The notes: generated from the sequence alone by a model not told the origin. A DNA stretch of 64,000 nucleotides from Streptomyces alanosinicus (GCF_014650595.1 NZ_BMVG01000001.1:1178001-1242000), one strand, 5' to 3'; shown: positions 23,961 to 33,299, counted from the first letter of the stretch. Numbers and translations: made by a program.

Positions 23961-25870
23961 CCGACCCCTACGGCGACAGTCCTCGGCTCACCGACGAGCA
24001 GCGGGCCGTCGTCGCCCTTCCCTGGGACACTCGACTCCTCGTCACCGCGGGAGCCGGCTCGGGCAAGACCCATACGGTGGTGCGGCGTCTCGACGCCTTG
24101 GTGGGACACGAGGACCCCGAGGAGGTGCTGGAGGCGGGCGACATCCTCGTCCTGAGCTTCTCCCACGCCGCCGTCCGTGAGCTGCGGGACCGGATCGCCC
24201 GACATGGCGACCGAGCCCGCAGGGTTCGGGTCCAGACCTTCGACTCGTGGGCGTACCAATTGCTCGTGTCGGCCTACCCGGACGAGGATTGGACGGCCCT
24301 CGGCTTCGACGAGCGCATCCGCGCGGCCACGAACGCGATCATGAAGGGCGCGGTGGAAGCAGGAGAGCTGGGCGCTCCCTCACATGTGGTGATCGACGAG
24401 GCGCAGGATCTCGTCGGCGATCGAAGGGACTTGGTGGAGACCCTGCTCGATCGCTTCCAGCGTTCGTGCGGATTCACCGTGGTCGGCGACTCGGCCCAGG
24501 GCATCTACGGCTTCCAGATCGAGGACCCGTCGGATCGTGCCGGAGAGACGGATCGGTTCTTCACCTGGCTGCGAACGTCCTACGACGACCTCGTCGAACT
24601 CGAACTGACCGAGAACTTCCGAGCGAAGAGCCCCGAGGCGCGCACGGCTCTCACCGTGAGCGACCAGCTGCAGCGCCTGGCCGTCTCCACGGGCGGCCAG
24701 GAGGCCGCGGCCGCGGTGCTCCACGACGAGCTGCGCGACCGGCTGCTCGACCTGCCGGGCCTGGGCGACCTGGCCGATGAATTCACGCTGAATACGTTGA
24801 AGGCGTACCCCGACACCTGTGCCATTCTCACGCGCGACAACCGTCAGGCGCTCGCCGTCTCCGAACTCCTCCACGAGCAAGGCGTGGATCACGCACTCAA
24901 GCGTTCGCTGCAGGACCGGCCCGTGCCGTCCTGGGTCGCCGAACTGCTGCGCCGTGCCGGGTCGTCGACGCTCACGGAGGCCCGCTTCCTGGAACTGCTC
25001 GGCGGGATCCCGCTGCCCACGGGCGTGGAGCCGCAGCGTTGCTGGCGATCGTTGCGTGCCGTGACTCGACGCACCGGCCGGGGCCTTGTCGACGTGACCG
25101 CCGTGGGGCGTCTGGTGGCCGAGGGACGGTTCCCCGACGATCTGACCGACCCGGAGACGGCTCGGTTGACCGTCTCGACGGTGCACCGGGCCAAGGGCCT
25201 GGAGTACGACCGGGTGCTCCTCCTGTCACCGCCGTCCGTCGCGGAGCTGCGCCGAGCGCACGAGGACCTCGACATACCGGCAGAGGCGCGGGCCCTGTAC
25301 GTCGCCATGACGCGAGCCCGCCAGGACCTGTACCACGTGACCGGTCCCGACACCTCCCGTATACGGCGTCACCGTTCCACCGGCCGTTGGTACCTGGGTG
25401 GTTGGAGGAAGCATGAGCGCTACGGCGTCCAGGTCATGCCGGGAGACATCCACCGCGGGCAGCCTCCTGGCCCGTACGACGCGGACGTGTCCGCCGTGGA
25501 GACACAGACCTACCTCCTCGAGCAGGTTCGTCCAGGCGATGCGGTGACGCTTCGGATGCGCCACGCGCTCCCCACGGGTCCGGACCAGAGTCCGCCCTAC
25601 GACCTGGTCCACCGCGACCGGATCGTCGGCGAGGTCTCCGAGCGCTTCCGTCGGGACCTGTACGCGGTGGAGATGATCTCGCGCTCGTGGGACGTCACCT
25701 GGCCGGCGGAGATCGTGGACCTGCGGGTGGACACGCTGGAGACGGTGGCGGGCAGCACGGCGGCCGGCGCGAACGCGGGGGTCGGCGGCAACGGGGTGTG
25801 GATCGCCCCTCGTATCACCGGAATCGGTCGGCATCTGCGCGGCGAACGCGCCGGGGAGGAACAGGGATGA
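23957..25870 (+). CDS. UvrD/PcrA-type SF1 helicase with extra C-terminal domain
   Basis: A 637-residue 3'-5' helicase-like ATPase. Walker A is TAGAGSGKTHTV (residues 29-40), motif II VVIDEAQDL, motif III VVGDSAQGIYGF, motif IV LTENFRAKSPEA, motif V STVHRAKGLEYDRVLL, and motif VI ALYVAMTRARQDLYH. After residue 465 there is a beta-rich tail of about 170 residues (PGDAVTLRMRHALP, DRIVGEVSERFRRDLY) not found in plain UvrD. GTG 23957 overlaps the previous stop (GTGA) and has GGAG 6 bases upstream. Its place between the sacsin-helicase and DrmA suggests a DNA-unwinding or degradation step. Confidence 0.9.
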   Translation: MTDPYGDSPRLTDEQRAVVALPWDTRLLVTAGAGSGKTHTVVRRLDALVGHEDPEEVLEAGDILVLSFSHAAVRELRDRIARHGDRARRVRVQTFDSWAYQLLVSAYPDEDWTALGFDERIRAATNAIMKGAVEAGELGAPSHVVIDEAQDLVGDRRDLVETLLDRFQRSCGFTVVGDSAQGIYGFQIEDPSDRAGETDRFFTWLRTSYDDLVELELTENFRAKSPEARTALTVSDQLQRLAVSTGGQEAAAAVLHDELRDRLLDLPGLGDLADEFTLNTLKAYPDTCAILTRDNRQALAVSELLHEQGVDHALKRSLQDRPVPSWVAELLRRAGSSTLTEARFLELLGGIPLPTGVEPQRCWRSLRAVTRRTGRGLVDVTAVGRLVAEGRFPDDLTDPETARLTVSTVHRAKGLEYDRVLLLSPPSVAELRRAHEDLDIPAEARALYVAMTRARQDLYHVTGPDTSRIRRHRSTGRWYLGGWRKHERYGVQVMPGDIHRGQPPGPYDADVSAVETQTYLLEQVRPGDAVTLRMRHALPTGPDQSPPYDLVHRDRIVGEVSERFRRDLYAVEMISRSWDVTWPAEIVDLRVDTLETVAGSTAAGANAGVGGNGVWIAPRITGIGRHLRGERAGEEQG

Positions 25871-28800
25871 CGCACAGGACCAGCCCGCACACCGAGCACT
25901 ACCGGGTCCGTGAGGCACTGGTGACCCGACTGCGCCGCGAGCTTCTCGGTCCGGACGTCGAGGCAGGGGACGACCCGGCCGAGATCCTCACCCAGGACGC
26001 CCCGATCACTCGCTATCCGATCGGTGTCCTTTTCCCCCGGGCCGCCGACGCCGACGGCCGCCGACGGCAGGAGGAGGACACCGCCGAGCAGGAGGGCCCG
26101 GAGCCCCCGCTGCTCGGCAACGACAGCTCGGAGGACACCGGCCCCTCCTTCGAACCTCCGGTGTCGGGTGACCGTCGCCCGTCGGCCATGGGTCTCACCT
26201 TCGCCGTCGCCCCCGAGATCAGCTCCGAGATCGTGGTCTCCGCGAGAGCCGCTGTGTACGTCCCGGTGGACGCCGCGGGCCGGACGGTTGCGGCCCGGCA
26301 CGCGGAGGCCAGGACCACGGTCGAACAGCGCGAGCATTGGCAGCGTCGGGAACTGGAGCTGTCGGACACGCCGATCGATGTCACCCGGCCCGAGGTTCAC
26401 GAGCTGGGCCTTGCCACCGGCCGGGTGAAGCTGCACGTCCTCGTCCGACCGGCGGACGCATCCTCCGGCACGGTGACCGTCACGGTGACGTTGATCAACC
26501 TGCAGGTCGTGGGTGAGCGGGAACTCCAGGACGCCTTCGCCCTGTTCCAGCCCGGTCTCCGGGTCCGTGCGGTCAACGGTGCGTCCGCATTCGTCGAACG
26601 CTCCCCCGACGTCCCCGCCGCCGACCTGGAGCTGGCCGCGAGCCGCCTGCTGTACCGCCATGCCCCGACCTTCGCAGTGGGTCATGGCTGCTCCGCCCAC
26701 TGGCACTGGACGCCGCCACAGGTCGGTCTGACCGACATAGAGCGTGCCGCGGTCAGCGAGGTCCGCTCTGAGTTCCTGCCCACCCACGAGGTGCTGCTGA
26801 CCGACTCCAACCCGGAGATCGACAGCTCGGCGCTCGGCATGCTCGGCCTCGCCGAACGCCCGGACACCGAGGTGCTGTCCGCGTTGCGCGGGCTGGCCCT
26901 CGGATACGAGCAGTGGATCGAGGCCAAGGCATCGGAGGCCACCGCTCTCGCCGGAACCCCCTACCAGGATGCGGCGCATGCGCAGCTCGACGCCTGCCGC
27001 GAAGCCCTCGGCCGGATGCGTGAGGGCATCCGGGCCCTGGCGGACGAACCGGATGTCATGGAAGCCTTCCGACTGGCCAATCGGGCAATGGCGGAGCAGC
27101 GCGCGCGAAGCGCCTGGGTGAAGGGCGGCCGTGTGGGTGCGCCCGACCTCTCGGTCCAGCGCTGGCGACCGTTCCAGATCGCGTTCATTCTGTTGTGCCT
27201 CCGCGGTATCGACGACCCGAAGCACCCCGACCGCAGGATCTCGGACCTGCTGTGGTTTCCCACCGGTGGTGGCAAGACCGAGGCCTACCTCGGCCTGATC
27301 GCCTTCACCACGTTCCTGCGCCGGCTGCGTCGGGGTGCCGACGGCGGCGGCGTCACCGTGCTCATGCGGTACACGCTGCGGCTGCTCACCCTCCAGCAGT
27401 TCGAGCGCGCCACGATCCTCATCTGCGCGATGGAGTCGATGCGCCGAGCCGCCCCCGAACGCCTGGGCCACGAAGGCATCTCCATCGGCATGTGGGTCGG
27501 CAGGTCGGCCACACCCAACGACCTGAAGACAGCCTCGGACAAACTGCTGAAACTGCGCGGCGGACAGAACCTGCAGACGGAGAACCCCGTGCAGCTCCAC
27601 TCCTGTCCCTGGTGCGGGACGGCACTGGACGCTCACAACTACACGGTGGACGAGGACGACGTCCGCATGGATGTGCGCTGTCCCGGCCCGGATTGCGCAT
27701 TCGCCTCCGGGCTACCCGTGCACGTGGTGGACCAGACCGTCTACAAGGCCCGCCCCACCCTCGTCATCGCCACGGTCGACAAGTTCGCGTCCATGCCGTG
27801 GCGCAAGCAGACGGCCGCGCTCTTCAACCGCGACCGCGTCAGCGACGACACCCCACCCCCGGAACTGATCGTCCAGGACGAACTCCACCTGATCTCAGGG
27901 CCGTTGGGCACACTGACCGGTCTGTACGAGACGGCTGTCGACGCTCTTGCCGACCGGCCGAAGGTGATCGCCTCCACAGCGACCATCCGTCGCGCGTCCG
28001 ATCAGGGACGCAATCTCTTCGACCGGGACGTACGCCAGTTCCCGCCGGCCGGTCTGGACGCCCGGGACTCGTGGTTCGCCGTGGAGACCGACCGCAGGAC
28101 CAAGGCCAGTCGACGCTACGTGGGCCTGCTCGCCCCCGCCACCAGCCAGTCCGTTCTCCTCATCCGCACGTACGCGGCCCTGCTGCATCAGGCCATGTGC
28201 GCGGAGACGAGCGACGAGGTCCGGGACGCGTACTGGACGTTGGTCGGTTACTTCAACAGCCTTCGTCTGCTGTCGGCCGCCGAACTCCAGGTGAACGACG
28301 ACGTCGAGGACTACCTCAGGTTGCTCGCCGAACGGGACGGCACGGACGTACGTCTCTCCAACCGATACTCGGAGTTGACGAGCCGGGTGGACGCGAGCCT
28401 CATCCCCACCCGGCTCAAGGAGATCGAGAAGCGGTACCCGGATCCCGATGTCCGTGATGTCCTCCTGGCCACCAACATGATCGCCGTCGGCGTCGACGTG
28501 GACCGCCTCGGCCTGATGGCGTTGATGGGCCAGCCGCAGACCACGGCCGAGTACATCCAGGCGACCAGCCGCGTGGGCCGCGCCCATCCGGGGCTGGTGG
28601 CCGTGATGCTCAACTCCGCCCGGGCTCGCGACCGTTCGCACTACGAGAGCTTCCTGCACTTCCATTCCGCGCTCTATCGCGAGGTCGAGTCGACGTCCGT
28701 GACGCCGTTCTCCGCCCGGTCCCGTGACCGCGGCCTGCACGCCGTGGTCGTGGCCCTCGCCCGCATCCTCATCCCCGAGGCCCGGGAGAACGACGACGCC

Positions 28801-29109
28801 GGTCGGATCGAGGGGTACGTGGACCGCCTGTACACCGAGATCAAGCCGCTGCTGACGGATCGCGTCTCCCAGATCGCCCCCGAGGAGCTGCAGGACACCT
28901 CCGATGCCTTCGACGAGTTCGTCGACTGGTGGCAGGAGATGGCGGACGGCCACGGCGGCCTGTTGTACGAGCCCGTCCACGGCAATCTCACCCCCGCCCT
29001 GCTCAAGCCGTACGACGACGAGTCCGAGGACAACCGCGCATGGTCCACCCTGTGGAGCCTGCGCGACGTCGACGCCGAGTCCGCTCTCTTCCTGGAGGCT
29101 TCCAGATGA
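25867..29109 (+). CDS. drmA: DISARM-type helicase DrmA
   Basis: A 1080-residue helicase of the DISARM DrmA family. The N-terminal 430 residues include a Pro/Glu-rich linker and beta-rich parts. Walker A is WFPTGGGKTEAYLG (461-474). A zinc-binding insert has SCPWCGTALD and RCPGPDC. Motif II is LIVQDELHLISGPLG, followed by VIASTATIRRA. The C-terminal helicase lobe ends LATNMIAVGVDVDRLGLM and YIQATSRVGRAHPG. ATG 25867 overlaps the UvrD stop by 4 bases and is preceded by GGAGGAACAGGG. In known DISARM, DrmA works with DrmB to engage unmethylated incoming DNA. The same role is inferred here. Confidence 0.92.
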   Translation: MTHRTSPHTEHYRVREALVTRLRRELLGPDVEAGDDPAEILTQDAPITRYPIGVLFPRAADADGRRRQEEDTAEQEGPEPPLLGNDSSEDTGPSFEPPVSGDRRPSAMGLTFAVAPEISSEIVVSARAAVYVPVDAAGRTVAARHAEARTTVEQREHWQRRELELSDTPIDVTRPEVHELGLATGRVKLHVLVRPADASSGTVTVTVTLINLQVVGERELQDAFALFQPGLRVRAVNGASAFVERSPDVPAADLELAASRLLYRHAPTFAVGHGCSAHWHWTPPQVGLTDIERAAVSEVRSEFLPTHEVLLTDSNPEIDSSALGMLGLAERPDTEVLSALRGLALGYEQWIEAKASEATALAGTPYQDAAHAQLDACREALGRMREGIRALADEPDVMEAFRLANRAMAEQRARSAWVKGGRVGAPDLSVQRWRPFQIAFILLCLRGIDDPKHPDRRISDLLWFPTGGGKTEAYLGLIAFTTFLRRLRRGADGGGVTVLMRYTLRLLTLQQFERATILICAMESMRRAAPERLGHEGISIGMWVGRSATPNDLKTASDKLLKLRGGQNLQTENPVQLHSCPWCGTALDAHNYTVDEDDVRMDVRCPGPDCAFASGLPVHVVDQTVYKARPTLVIATVDKFASMPWRKQTAALFNRDRVSDDTPPPELIVQDELHLISGPLGTLTGLYETAVDALADRPKVIASTATIRRASDQGRNLFDRDVRQFPPAGLDARDSWFAVETDRRTKASRRYVGLLAPATSQSVLLIRTYAALLHQAMCAETSDEVRDAYWTLVGYFNSLRLLSAAELQVNDDVEDYLRLLAERDGTDVRLSNRYSELTSRVDASLIPTRLKEIEKRYPDPDVRDVLLATNMIAVGVDVDRLGLMALMGQPQTTAEYIQATSRVGRAHPGLVAVMLNSARARDRSHYESFLHFHSALYREVESTSVTPFSARSRDRGLHAVVVALARILIPEARENDDAGRIEGYVDRLYTEIKPLLTDRVSQIAPEELQDTSDAFDEFVDWWQEMADGHGGLLYEPVHGNLTPALLKPYDDESEDNRAWSTLWSLRDVDAESALFLEASR

Positions 29110-30965
29110 CCCCACCCCGCGAGCGTCGCCGCCGTCGCGCCGACGGCGACTCGGCAGCGCCCCGTCTCGCCCTCCCCCGCCGTGGCGCTGTTCGTCGCGC
29201 GCAGATGATCACCACGTACGGTGTGGGGGCGCTGATCGCCGTCGACAACGAGTCGTTCATCGTCTCCGGCATCGACGACGCCTACCGAAGCTGGCCGCTC
29301 GACGAAGCACCGATCATCCACGAGCACCGTCTCGCCCGAGTCCTGGGTGTGAGCCACTTCCGGTTGCCCCCGGCCTCCAAGGACACGAGCAAGGACGGAG
29401 TACGCGTGCGACGGTTCCCACTGTGGCACTCGTGCCCGAGGTGTCAGTCCTTGCAACACGTACGAGGCTTCAATCCCCCGCCGGGCAAGAACGTGTGCAC
29501 GGTCTGCGACGACGAGCCCCTCGTGCCGTCCCGCTTCGTCACGGCGTGCGAGGACGGGCACCTCGACGACTTCCCCTACTGGAAGTGGCTCCACCGCAAG
29601 AACCGCGAGGAAGGCTCCACCGGCCACTGCGGCGGCGAGATGGGCATGCGCTTCTCCGGCCAGAGCGCCTCGCTGCGCTCCATTCTCATCTCCTGCACGT
29701 GCGGTGTGCCGGAGGCCTCCATGGAAGGCGCCTTCCGCCGGTCGGCCCTCAGCGACCTCGGTGTGCGGTGCGAAGGCAAGCGGCCCTGGCTCAAGGACGC
29801 GCCCGCCGAGTTCTGCAGTCAGGCGCCCCGCACGCTCCAGCGTGGTTCGTCGGCGGTCTGGCAGCCGGTGCTGAAGTCCGCCCTGTCCATCCCCCCGTGG
29901 AGCGATGGCATTGCCGACAAGTTGGTGGGCCACTGGGAGCGTCTGCGCTCGCTCTCGTCCCGCGAGAAGATCGAGATCTACCTCATGGGAGCGTTCCAGG
30001 GTGACAACTCGATATCCCTCGACGCCGTCATGGCACTGCTGGAGGCCGAACAGGCGGAGGACTCGGCCGAGGAGGGCGCCGCGGACGCCAGGTCGGAGAA
30101 CCGCTACCAGGCGCTGCGCCGCCAGGAGTACGAGCGGCTGTGCGCCGGCAACGCGCTGGGGGACAAGGGGCGCGACGAACAGTTCGTGTGCGAACCGCCC
30201 GTCTCCGACCCTGTGGTCCTCGCCCCGTACGGCGTCGAAAGGCCCATGCTGGTCAAGCGCCTGCGCGAGGTGCGAGCGCTCAAGGCGTTCACCCGCATCG
30301 CGGACCCGGAGTCCAGTTCCGAGGGTCACGAGGCGGCACTCTCCCTGACGCCGACCGACTGGCTCCCTGCCATGGAGGTACACGGTGAGGGCGTCTTCGT
30401 GCGTCTCGACGAGAACCGGCTGGACGACTGGACACGGTCGGTCGCGGTGGCAGCCCGTGTGGAGCGCATGCGCACCCACCACGACCGTGCGCTCAGGGAG
30501 CGGGCCGCCGACCCGGCGGAGGTGCCGCTCTCTCCGGCGACGCCCCGCATGGTGCTGCTGCACACCCTGGCACACGTGTTGATCAACGAGTGGAGCCTGG
30601 AGGCCGGTTATCCCGCTGCGGCACTCCGCGAGCGCCTGTACACGGACGCAGGCATGGCCGGGCTCCTCGTCTACACCGCGACCAGCGATTCTGCGGGGAG
30701 TCTCGGCGGCATGGTGACCCAGGGCGAGCCCGAACGCCTCGCCCAGGTGCTCCGCTCTGCGCTGCGGCGTGCCACTTGGTGCTCGGCCGACCCGCTGTGC
30801 GTCGAGGCACGGTCCGCGGGTGCGAACCTGGCGGCGTGCCACGCCTGCGTGATGCTCCCCGAGACGAGCTGCGAACACAACAACATCCTCCTCGACCGCG
30901 CGCTGCTCGTCGGCACCCCTGAGGATCCTCGCCTGGGCTTCTTCGCGAACATGCTGGAGCGCTGA
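29106..30965 (+). CDS. drmB: DISARM-type DUF1998 protein DrmB
   Basis: A 619-residue partner of DrmA. After a basic head (PRERRRRRADG), the DrmB core reads MITTYGVGALIAVDNESFIV, a four-Cys zinc site (CPRCQ.. CTVCDDEP), then the family hallmark RFVTACEDGHLDDFPYWKWL. The DUF1998 domain (about 470-610) has LLHTLAHVLINEWSLEAGYP, GLLVYTATSDSAGSLGGM, and a Cys-rich end (CSADPLC, CHACVMLPETSC). It overlaps drmA by ATGA and is followed by a strong hairpin. In DISARM, DrmA and DrmB form a complex. No drmC phospholipase-D nuclease gene follows. Confidence 0.92.
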   Translation: MTPPRERRRRRADGDSAAPRLALPRRGAVRRAQMITTYGVGALIAVDNESFIVSGIDDAYRSWPLDEAPIIHEHRLARVLGVSHFRLPPASKDTSKDGVRVRRFPLWHSCPRCQSLQHVRGFNPPPGKNVCTVCDDEPLVPSRFVTACEDGHLDDFPYWKWLHRKNREEGSTGHCGGEMGMRFSGQSASLRSILISCTCGVPEASMEGAFRRSALSDLGVRCEGKRPWLKDAPAEFCSQAPRTLQRGSSAVWQPVLKSALSIPPWSDGIADKLVGHWERLRSLSSREKIEIYLMGAFQGDNSISLDAVMALLEAEQAEDSAEEGAADARSENRYQALRRQEYERLCAGNALGDKGRDEQFVCEPPVSDPVVLAPYGVERPMLVKRLREVRALKAFTRIADPESSSEGHEAALSLTPTDWLPAMEVHGEGVFVRLDENRLDDWTRSVAVAARVERMRTHHDRALRERAADPAEVPLSPATPRMVLLHTLAHVLINEWSLEAGYPAAALRERLYTDAGMAGLLVYTATSDSAGSLGGMVTQGEPERLAQVLRSALRRATWCSADPLCVEARSAGANLAACHACVMLPETSCEHNNILLDRALLVGTPEDPRLGFFANMLER

Positions 30966-30972
30966 CACCGAC

Positions 30973-30999
30973 GTCCGGCCGCCCGCAGGCCGGCCGGAC
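30973..30999 (+). terminator. Terminator of the helicase-drmAB operon
   Basis: GTCCGGCC and GGCCGGAC form an 8-base stem with an 11-base loop, starting 8 bases after the drmB stop. No T-run. Confidence 0.65.
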
Positions 31000-31066
31000 A
31001 GAAGGCCGCAGTCGCTCCTACCGAAGAAATTTCCACCCCGCTGCTCCAGGCGTCTTCAGTCAGGGG

Positions 31067-31447
31067 GTGAGCTGGGTCGAGGACATCAAGACCGACGCGC
31101 TCTTCATCACCTCAGAGAAGAACGAACGAGACTTCTCCCCCAACGTTCGCTACAGGGACTACGCGATCAGCCCCACCCGTTACCACTGGGAGTCCCAGAA
31201 CAGCACGTCCGAAAGGTCCCGGACGGGCTTGCGCTACCAGCACCACGCCGACCAAGGCAGCCAAGTTCTGCTGTTCCTGCGCCGTTACAAGGTGAACAGC
31301 ATTGGTAAGCCCGAGCCCTGGATGCTCCTGGGCCCGGCCACCTACGTGAAGCACACTGGTAACAAGCCGATGGCGATCACTTGGGACCTGCAGCATGAGC
31401 TCCCCGCCGACGTGTGGTCTTACTCCGCCGCGATCACCAGCGGGTAA
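31067..31447 (+). pseudogene. Orphan DUF3427 domain, probable remnant of a helicase
   Basis: The 126 codons encode only a DUF3427 domain: KTDALFITSEKNERDFSP, RYRDYAISPTRYHWESQNST, SQVLLFLRRYKVN, LLGPATYVKHTG, and MAITWDLQHELPADVW. DUF3427 normally forms the C-terminus of PLD/DEAD-box helicases over 900 residues long. Here the frame stays open upstream of GTG 31067 (encoding NFHPAAPGVFSQ) without helicase sequence, only 100 bases after drmB. I read it as the tail of a deleted helicase gene. An independent small protein started at GTG 31067 is possible. Confidence 0.6.
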
Positions 31448-31764
31448 GCCTCTCGGCTTCCGCCTCGAAGCGTGTCTGGGCTCGGTCGACTACGTCGTCC
31501 GCGTCACGGCCAGGCGTATGCATCCAGCGGAGGAGCTCGCCGACGCGTCCGGATACCTCCCCGCAGTCTGCGTAACCGCCCGGACAGGCACCTCGTTCGG
31601 TACCCCAAAATCGTTTCCTCACGTGACGAGCACTTACACCCGCTGCTAGATCAACTACCCCACTACTGGAATATTTCCGTGGCGTCATGGACCCGCTCCT
31701 CCCAGCCGCCCTAACGTCCTCCCTGAGGCAGGGAGGGGCCCTGCCCGGCGCACAGGGCGGAACC
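31448..31764. other. Gap without a clear gene
   Basis: Moderate GC, AT-richer near 31610-31680. Near its end CCTCCCTG/CAGGGAGG (31718-31736) makes an 8-base stem with a 3-base loop, perhaps an attenuator or terminator before the small gene at 31765. No other feature seen. Confidence 0.4.
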
Positions 31765-31977
31765 ATGACACGTGGAGATCTGACTCGGCTGACCGGGAAC
31801 GGGAACGGGAACGGCCAGTGTGGGGGCGACGATTGCCCCAACGTGTACCGGACCGGCTCGGGGGCAATCGTGGTCCAAGGGAACTTGTCGCGCGCCTTCG
31901 ATCCGCCGGAGGGCGAAGCACTCGTGGAGATCCCGGAGGCGGTCCTGAGGGAGGCTGTCCGTGCTCTTGGCTGGTGA
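31765..31977 (+). CDS. Small conserved Streptomyces protein (70 aa)
   Basis: Begins MTRGDLTRLTGNGNGNGQ, then GGDDCPNVYRTGSGAIVVQG and a helical end. Proteins of this type regularly precede DUF6879 and XRE-DUF5753 genes in streptomycetes. The CPxVYxT segment and VQG strand are the usual core. The ATG at 31765 is chosen over an upstream ATG (31687) that runs through a hairpin. It overlaps the next gene by 17 bases. Function unknown. Confidence 0.7.
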   Translation: MTRGDLTRLTGNGNGNGQCGGDDCPNVYRTGSGAIVVQGNLSRAFDPPEGEALVEIPEAVLREAVRALGW

Positions 31978-32479
31978 GGACTGGCGGAGGGCTTTCGACG
32001 CCATGCAACAAGAGGCATGGCGTCTGGAAACTCTGCCCGTCTACCGCGTGCCGCAGGAGGAAGAGGCCGTGCGCCGATTCCTGGCCGGCGAGCCCGTGAC
32101 GCGTGAAGCGACACAGCCTTGGTTCGATCGGGTCAAGGCGTACGTGACGAGCGGCCGCAGCGTTGGGCGAGTGCACATCATCGCGCAGCCTCTCTCGGAC
32201 TACCTGCGCTTCGAGTTCGAGCACTACCGCCACAACGTTGAAGCCGGTGAGGCGATCCGCATCCTCGACGTGACCGATCGTCCCAACCCCCTAGACGGCG
32301 TTCAGGACTTCTGGATGTTCGACCGCTCTCGTATTGTGCTCATGAACTACGAGCCGGACGGGACTCAGATCGATCGGGAAATGTACGAAGGCGCCCCGGA
32401 ACCATACCGGGAGTACCAGCGCATCGCCCTCACAGAATCGGTGCCCTTCGAGGAGTACGTGAAGGGCTTTGACGCTTGA
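31961..32479 (+). CDS. DUF6879 family protein
   Basis: A 172-residue soluble protein with the DUF6879 pattern: a helical N-terminus (EDWRRAFDAMQQEAWRLET), RVKAYVTSGRSVGRVHIIAQ, LSDYLRFEFEHYRHNVEAGE, and FWMFDRSRIVLMNYEPDG. GTG 31961 overlaps the preceding gene, and its 3' end overlaps the XRE gene, so the three form a unit. These clusters may be toxin-antitoxin-like or regulatory modules. No activity is established. Confidence 0.85.
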   Translation: MLLAGEDWRRAFDAMQQEAWRLETLPVYRVPQEEEAVRRFLAGEPVTREATQPWFDRVKAYVTSGRSVGRVHIIAQPLSDYLRFEFEHYRHNVEAGEAIRILDVTDRPNPLDGVQDFWMFDRSRIVLMNYEPDGTQIDREMYEGAPEPYREYQRIALTESVPFEEYVKGFDA

Positions 32480-33299
32480 TCCTGAGCGGCTGGGAGAGTC
32501 GAAAGCCGACCTGGCCGAAACCCTGAGAACGCTGCGCAAGCGAGCCGGACTGTCCCAAGTCCGGCTCGCCAAGCGTTGCAATGTGTCACAGTCCAAGATC
32601 AGTAAAATCGAGACTGCCGAGATCACGCCGAGCCTGATCGACGTCGAGCTCATCCTGCGGGCGCTCGAAGCTCCAGAGGAACTGGTTACCGAAATAGCGG
32701 TGCTGGCGCGGCTAGCGAACACCGAGTGGCAACCCATCCGGTCGTCCTGGCGACGCGGACTTGAAAAGCGCCAGGCAGAATTGGCCACCCTGGAAGCTGA
32801 AGCCAAGAAGCTTCGGCTCTTTCTTCCTGCGATGATCACTGGATTGTTGGCTACTCCTGAATACATCCGTGCCAGCCTCGAGTACTCACCAGGAGACGTC
32901 GCCAAGACGGTGGCCCGAAAGTTGGAGCGTCAAGCGGTTCTGTACGACACCACGAAGCACTTCACCTTCCTGCTCACCGAGCAGGCCGTGCGCTGGGCCG
33001 CGATCCCTCCTCCAGCCATGGCTGTGCAGATCGATCGCCTAGCTTCGCTGTCCCATCTCCCCAACATACGGATCGGTCTCATACCCATGGGCACGGTCAT
33101 AAGCCGTGGCCCCATGAACACTTTCACGGTCTACGACGACAGGCTTGCCACTGTCGAGACGTTCACCGGGCGGACCGTCTTCCGCGACTCTCGTGATATT
33201 GCCGAACATCTGGAAGTTTTCAAGCAGTACGAGGAGCAGGCGCGATTCGGAGACACAGCCCGGTCCCTTCTTCAAGAATGGGCGAGTCTCTACCGTTGA
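32469..33299 (+). CDS. XRE-family regulator with DUF5753 (Scr1-like) domain
   Basis: A 276-residue regulator. The helix-turn-helix is LRTLRKRAGLSQVRLAKRC.. SQSKISKIETAE (residues 18-55), followed by the DUF5753 domain (LRLFLPAMITGLLATPEYIR, RKLERQAVLYDTTKHFTFLL, LPNIRIGLIPMG, VYDDRLATVETFTG). A TTG start inside the DUF6879 gene gives coupled translation. It probably regulates its own cluster. In the Scr1/Scr2 pair, such a protein is antitoxin to a DUF397 protein, and one lies at 33662. Confidence 0.85.
   Translation: MTLDPERLGESKADLAETLRTLRKRAGLSQVRLAKRCNVSQSKISKIETAEITPSLIDVELILRALEAPEELVTEIAVLARLANTEWQPIRSSWRRGLEKRQAELATLEAEAKKLRLFLPAMITGLLATPEYIRASLEYSPGDVAKTVARKLERQAVLYDTTKHFTFLLTEQAVRWAAIPPPAMAVQIDRLASLSHLPNIRIGLIPMGTVISRGPMNTFTVYDDRLATVETFTGRTVFRDSRDIAEHLEVFKQYEEQARFGDTARSLLQEWASLYR

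Noticed and set aside
19134..30965. Complete classical DISARM
   Set aside because: DrmC with its HKD motifs and DrmD or DrmE are not visible, and the MTase genes are in a separate unit, so I call it DISARM-related only.
28674..30968. 764-codon minus-strand frame across drmA/drmB
   Set aside because: Antisense to drmB, which carries the DUF1998 and zinc motifs. No motifs of its own.
11008..31066. Integrative element with integrase
   Set aside because: I looked for integrase, transposase, plasmid replication or tRNA at either edge and saw none. The only tRNA is at 41.6 kb, away from the island.
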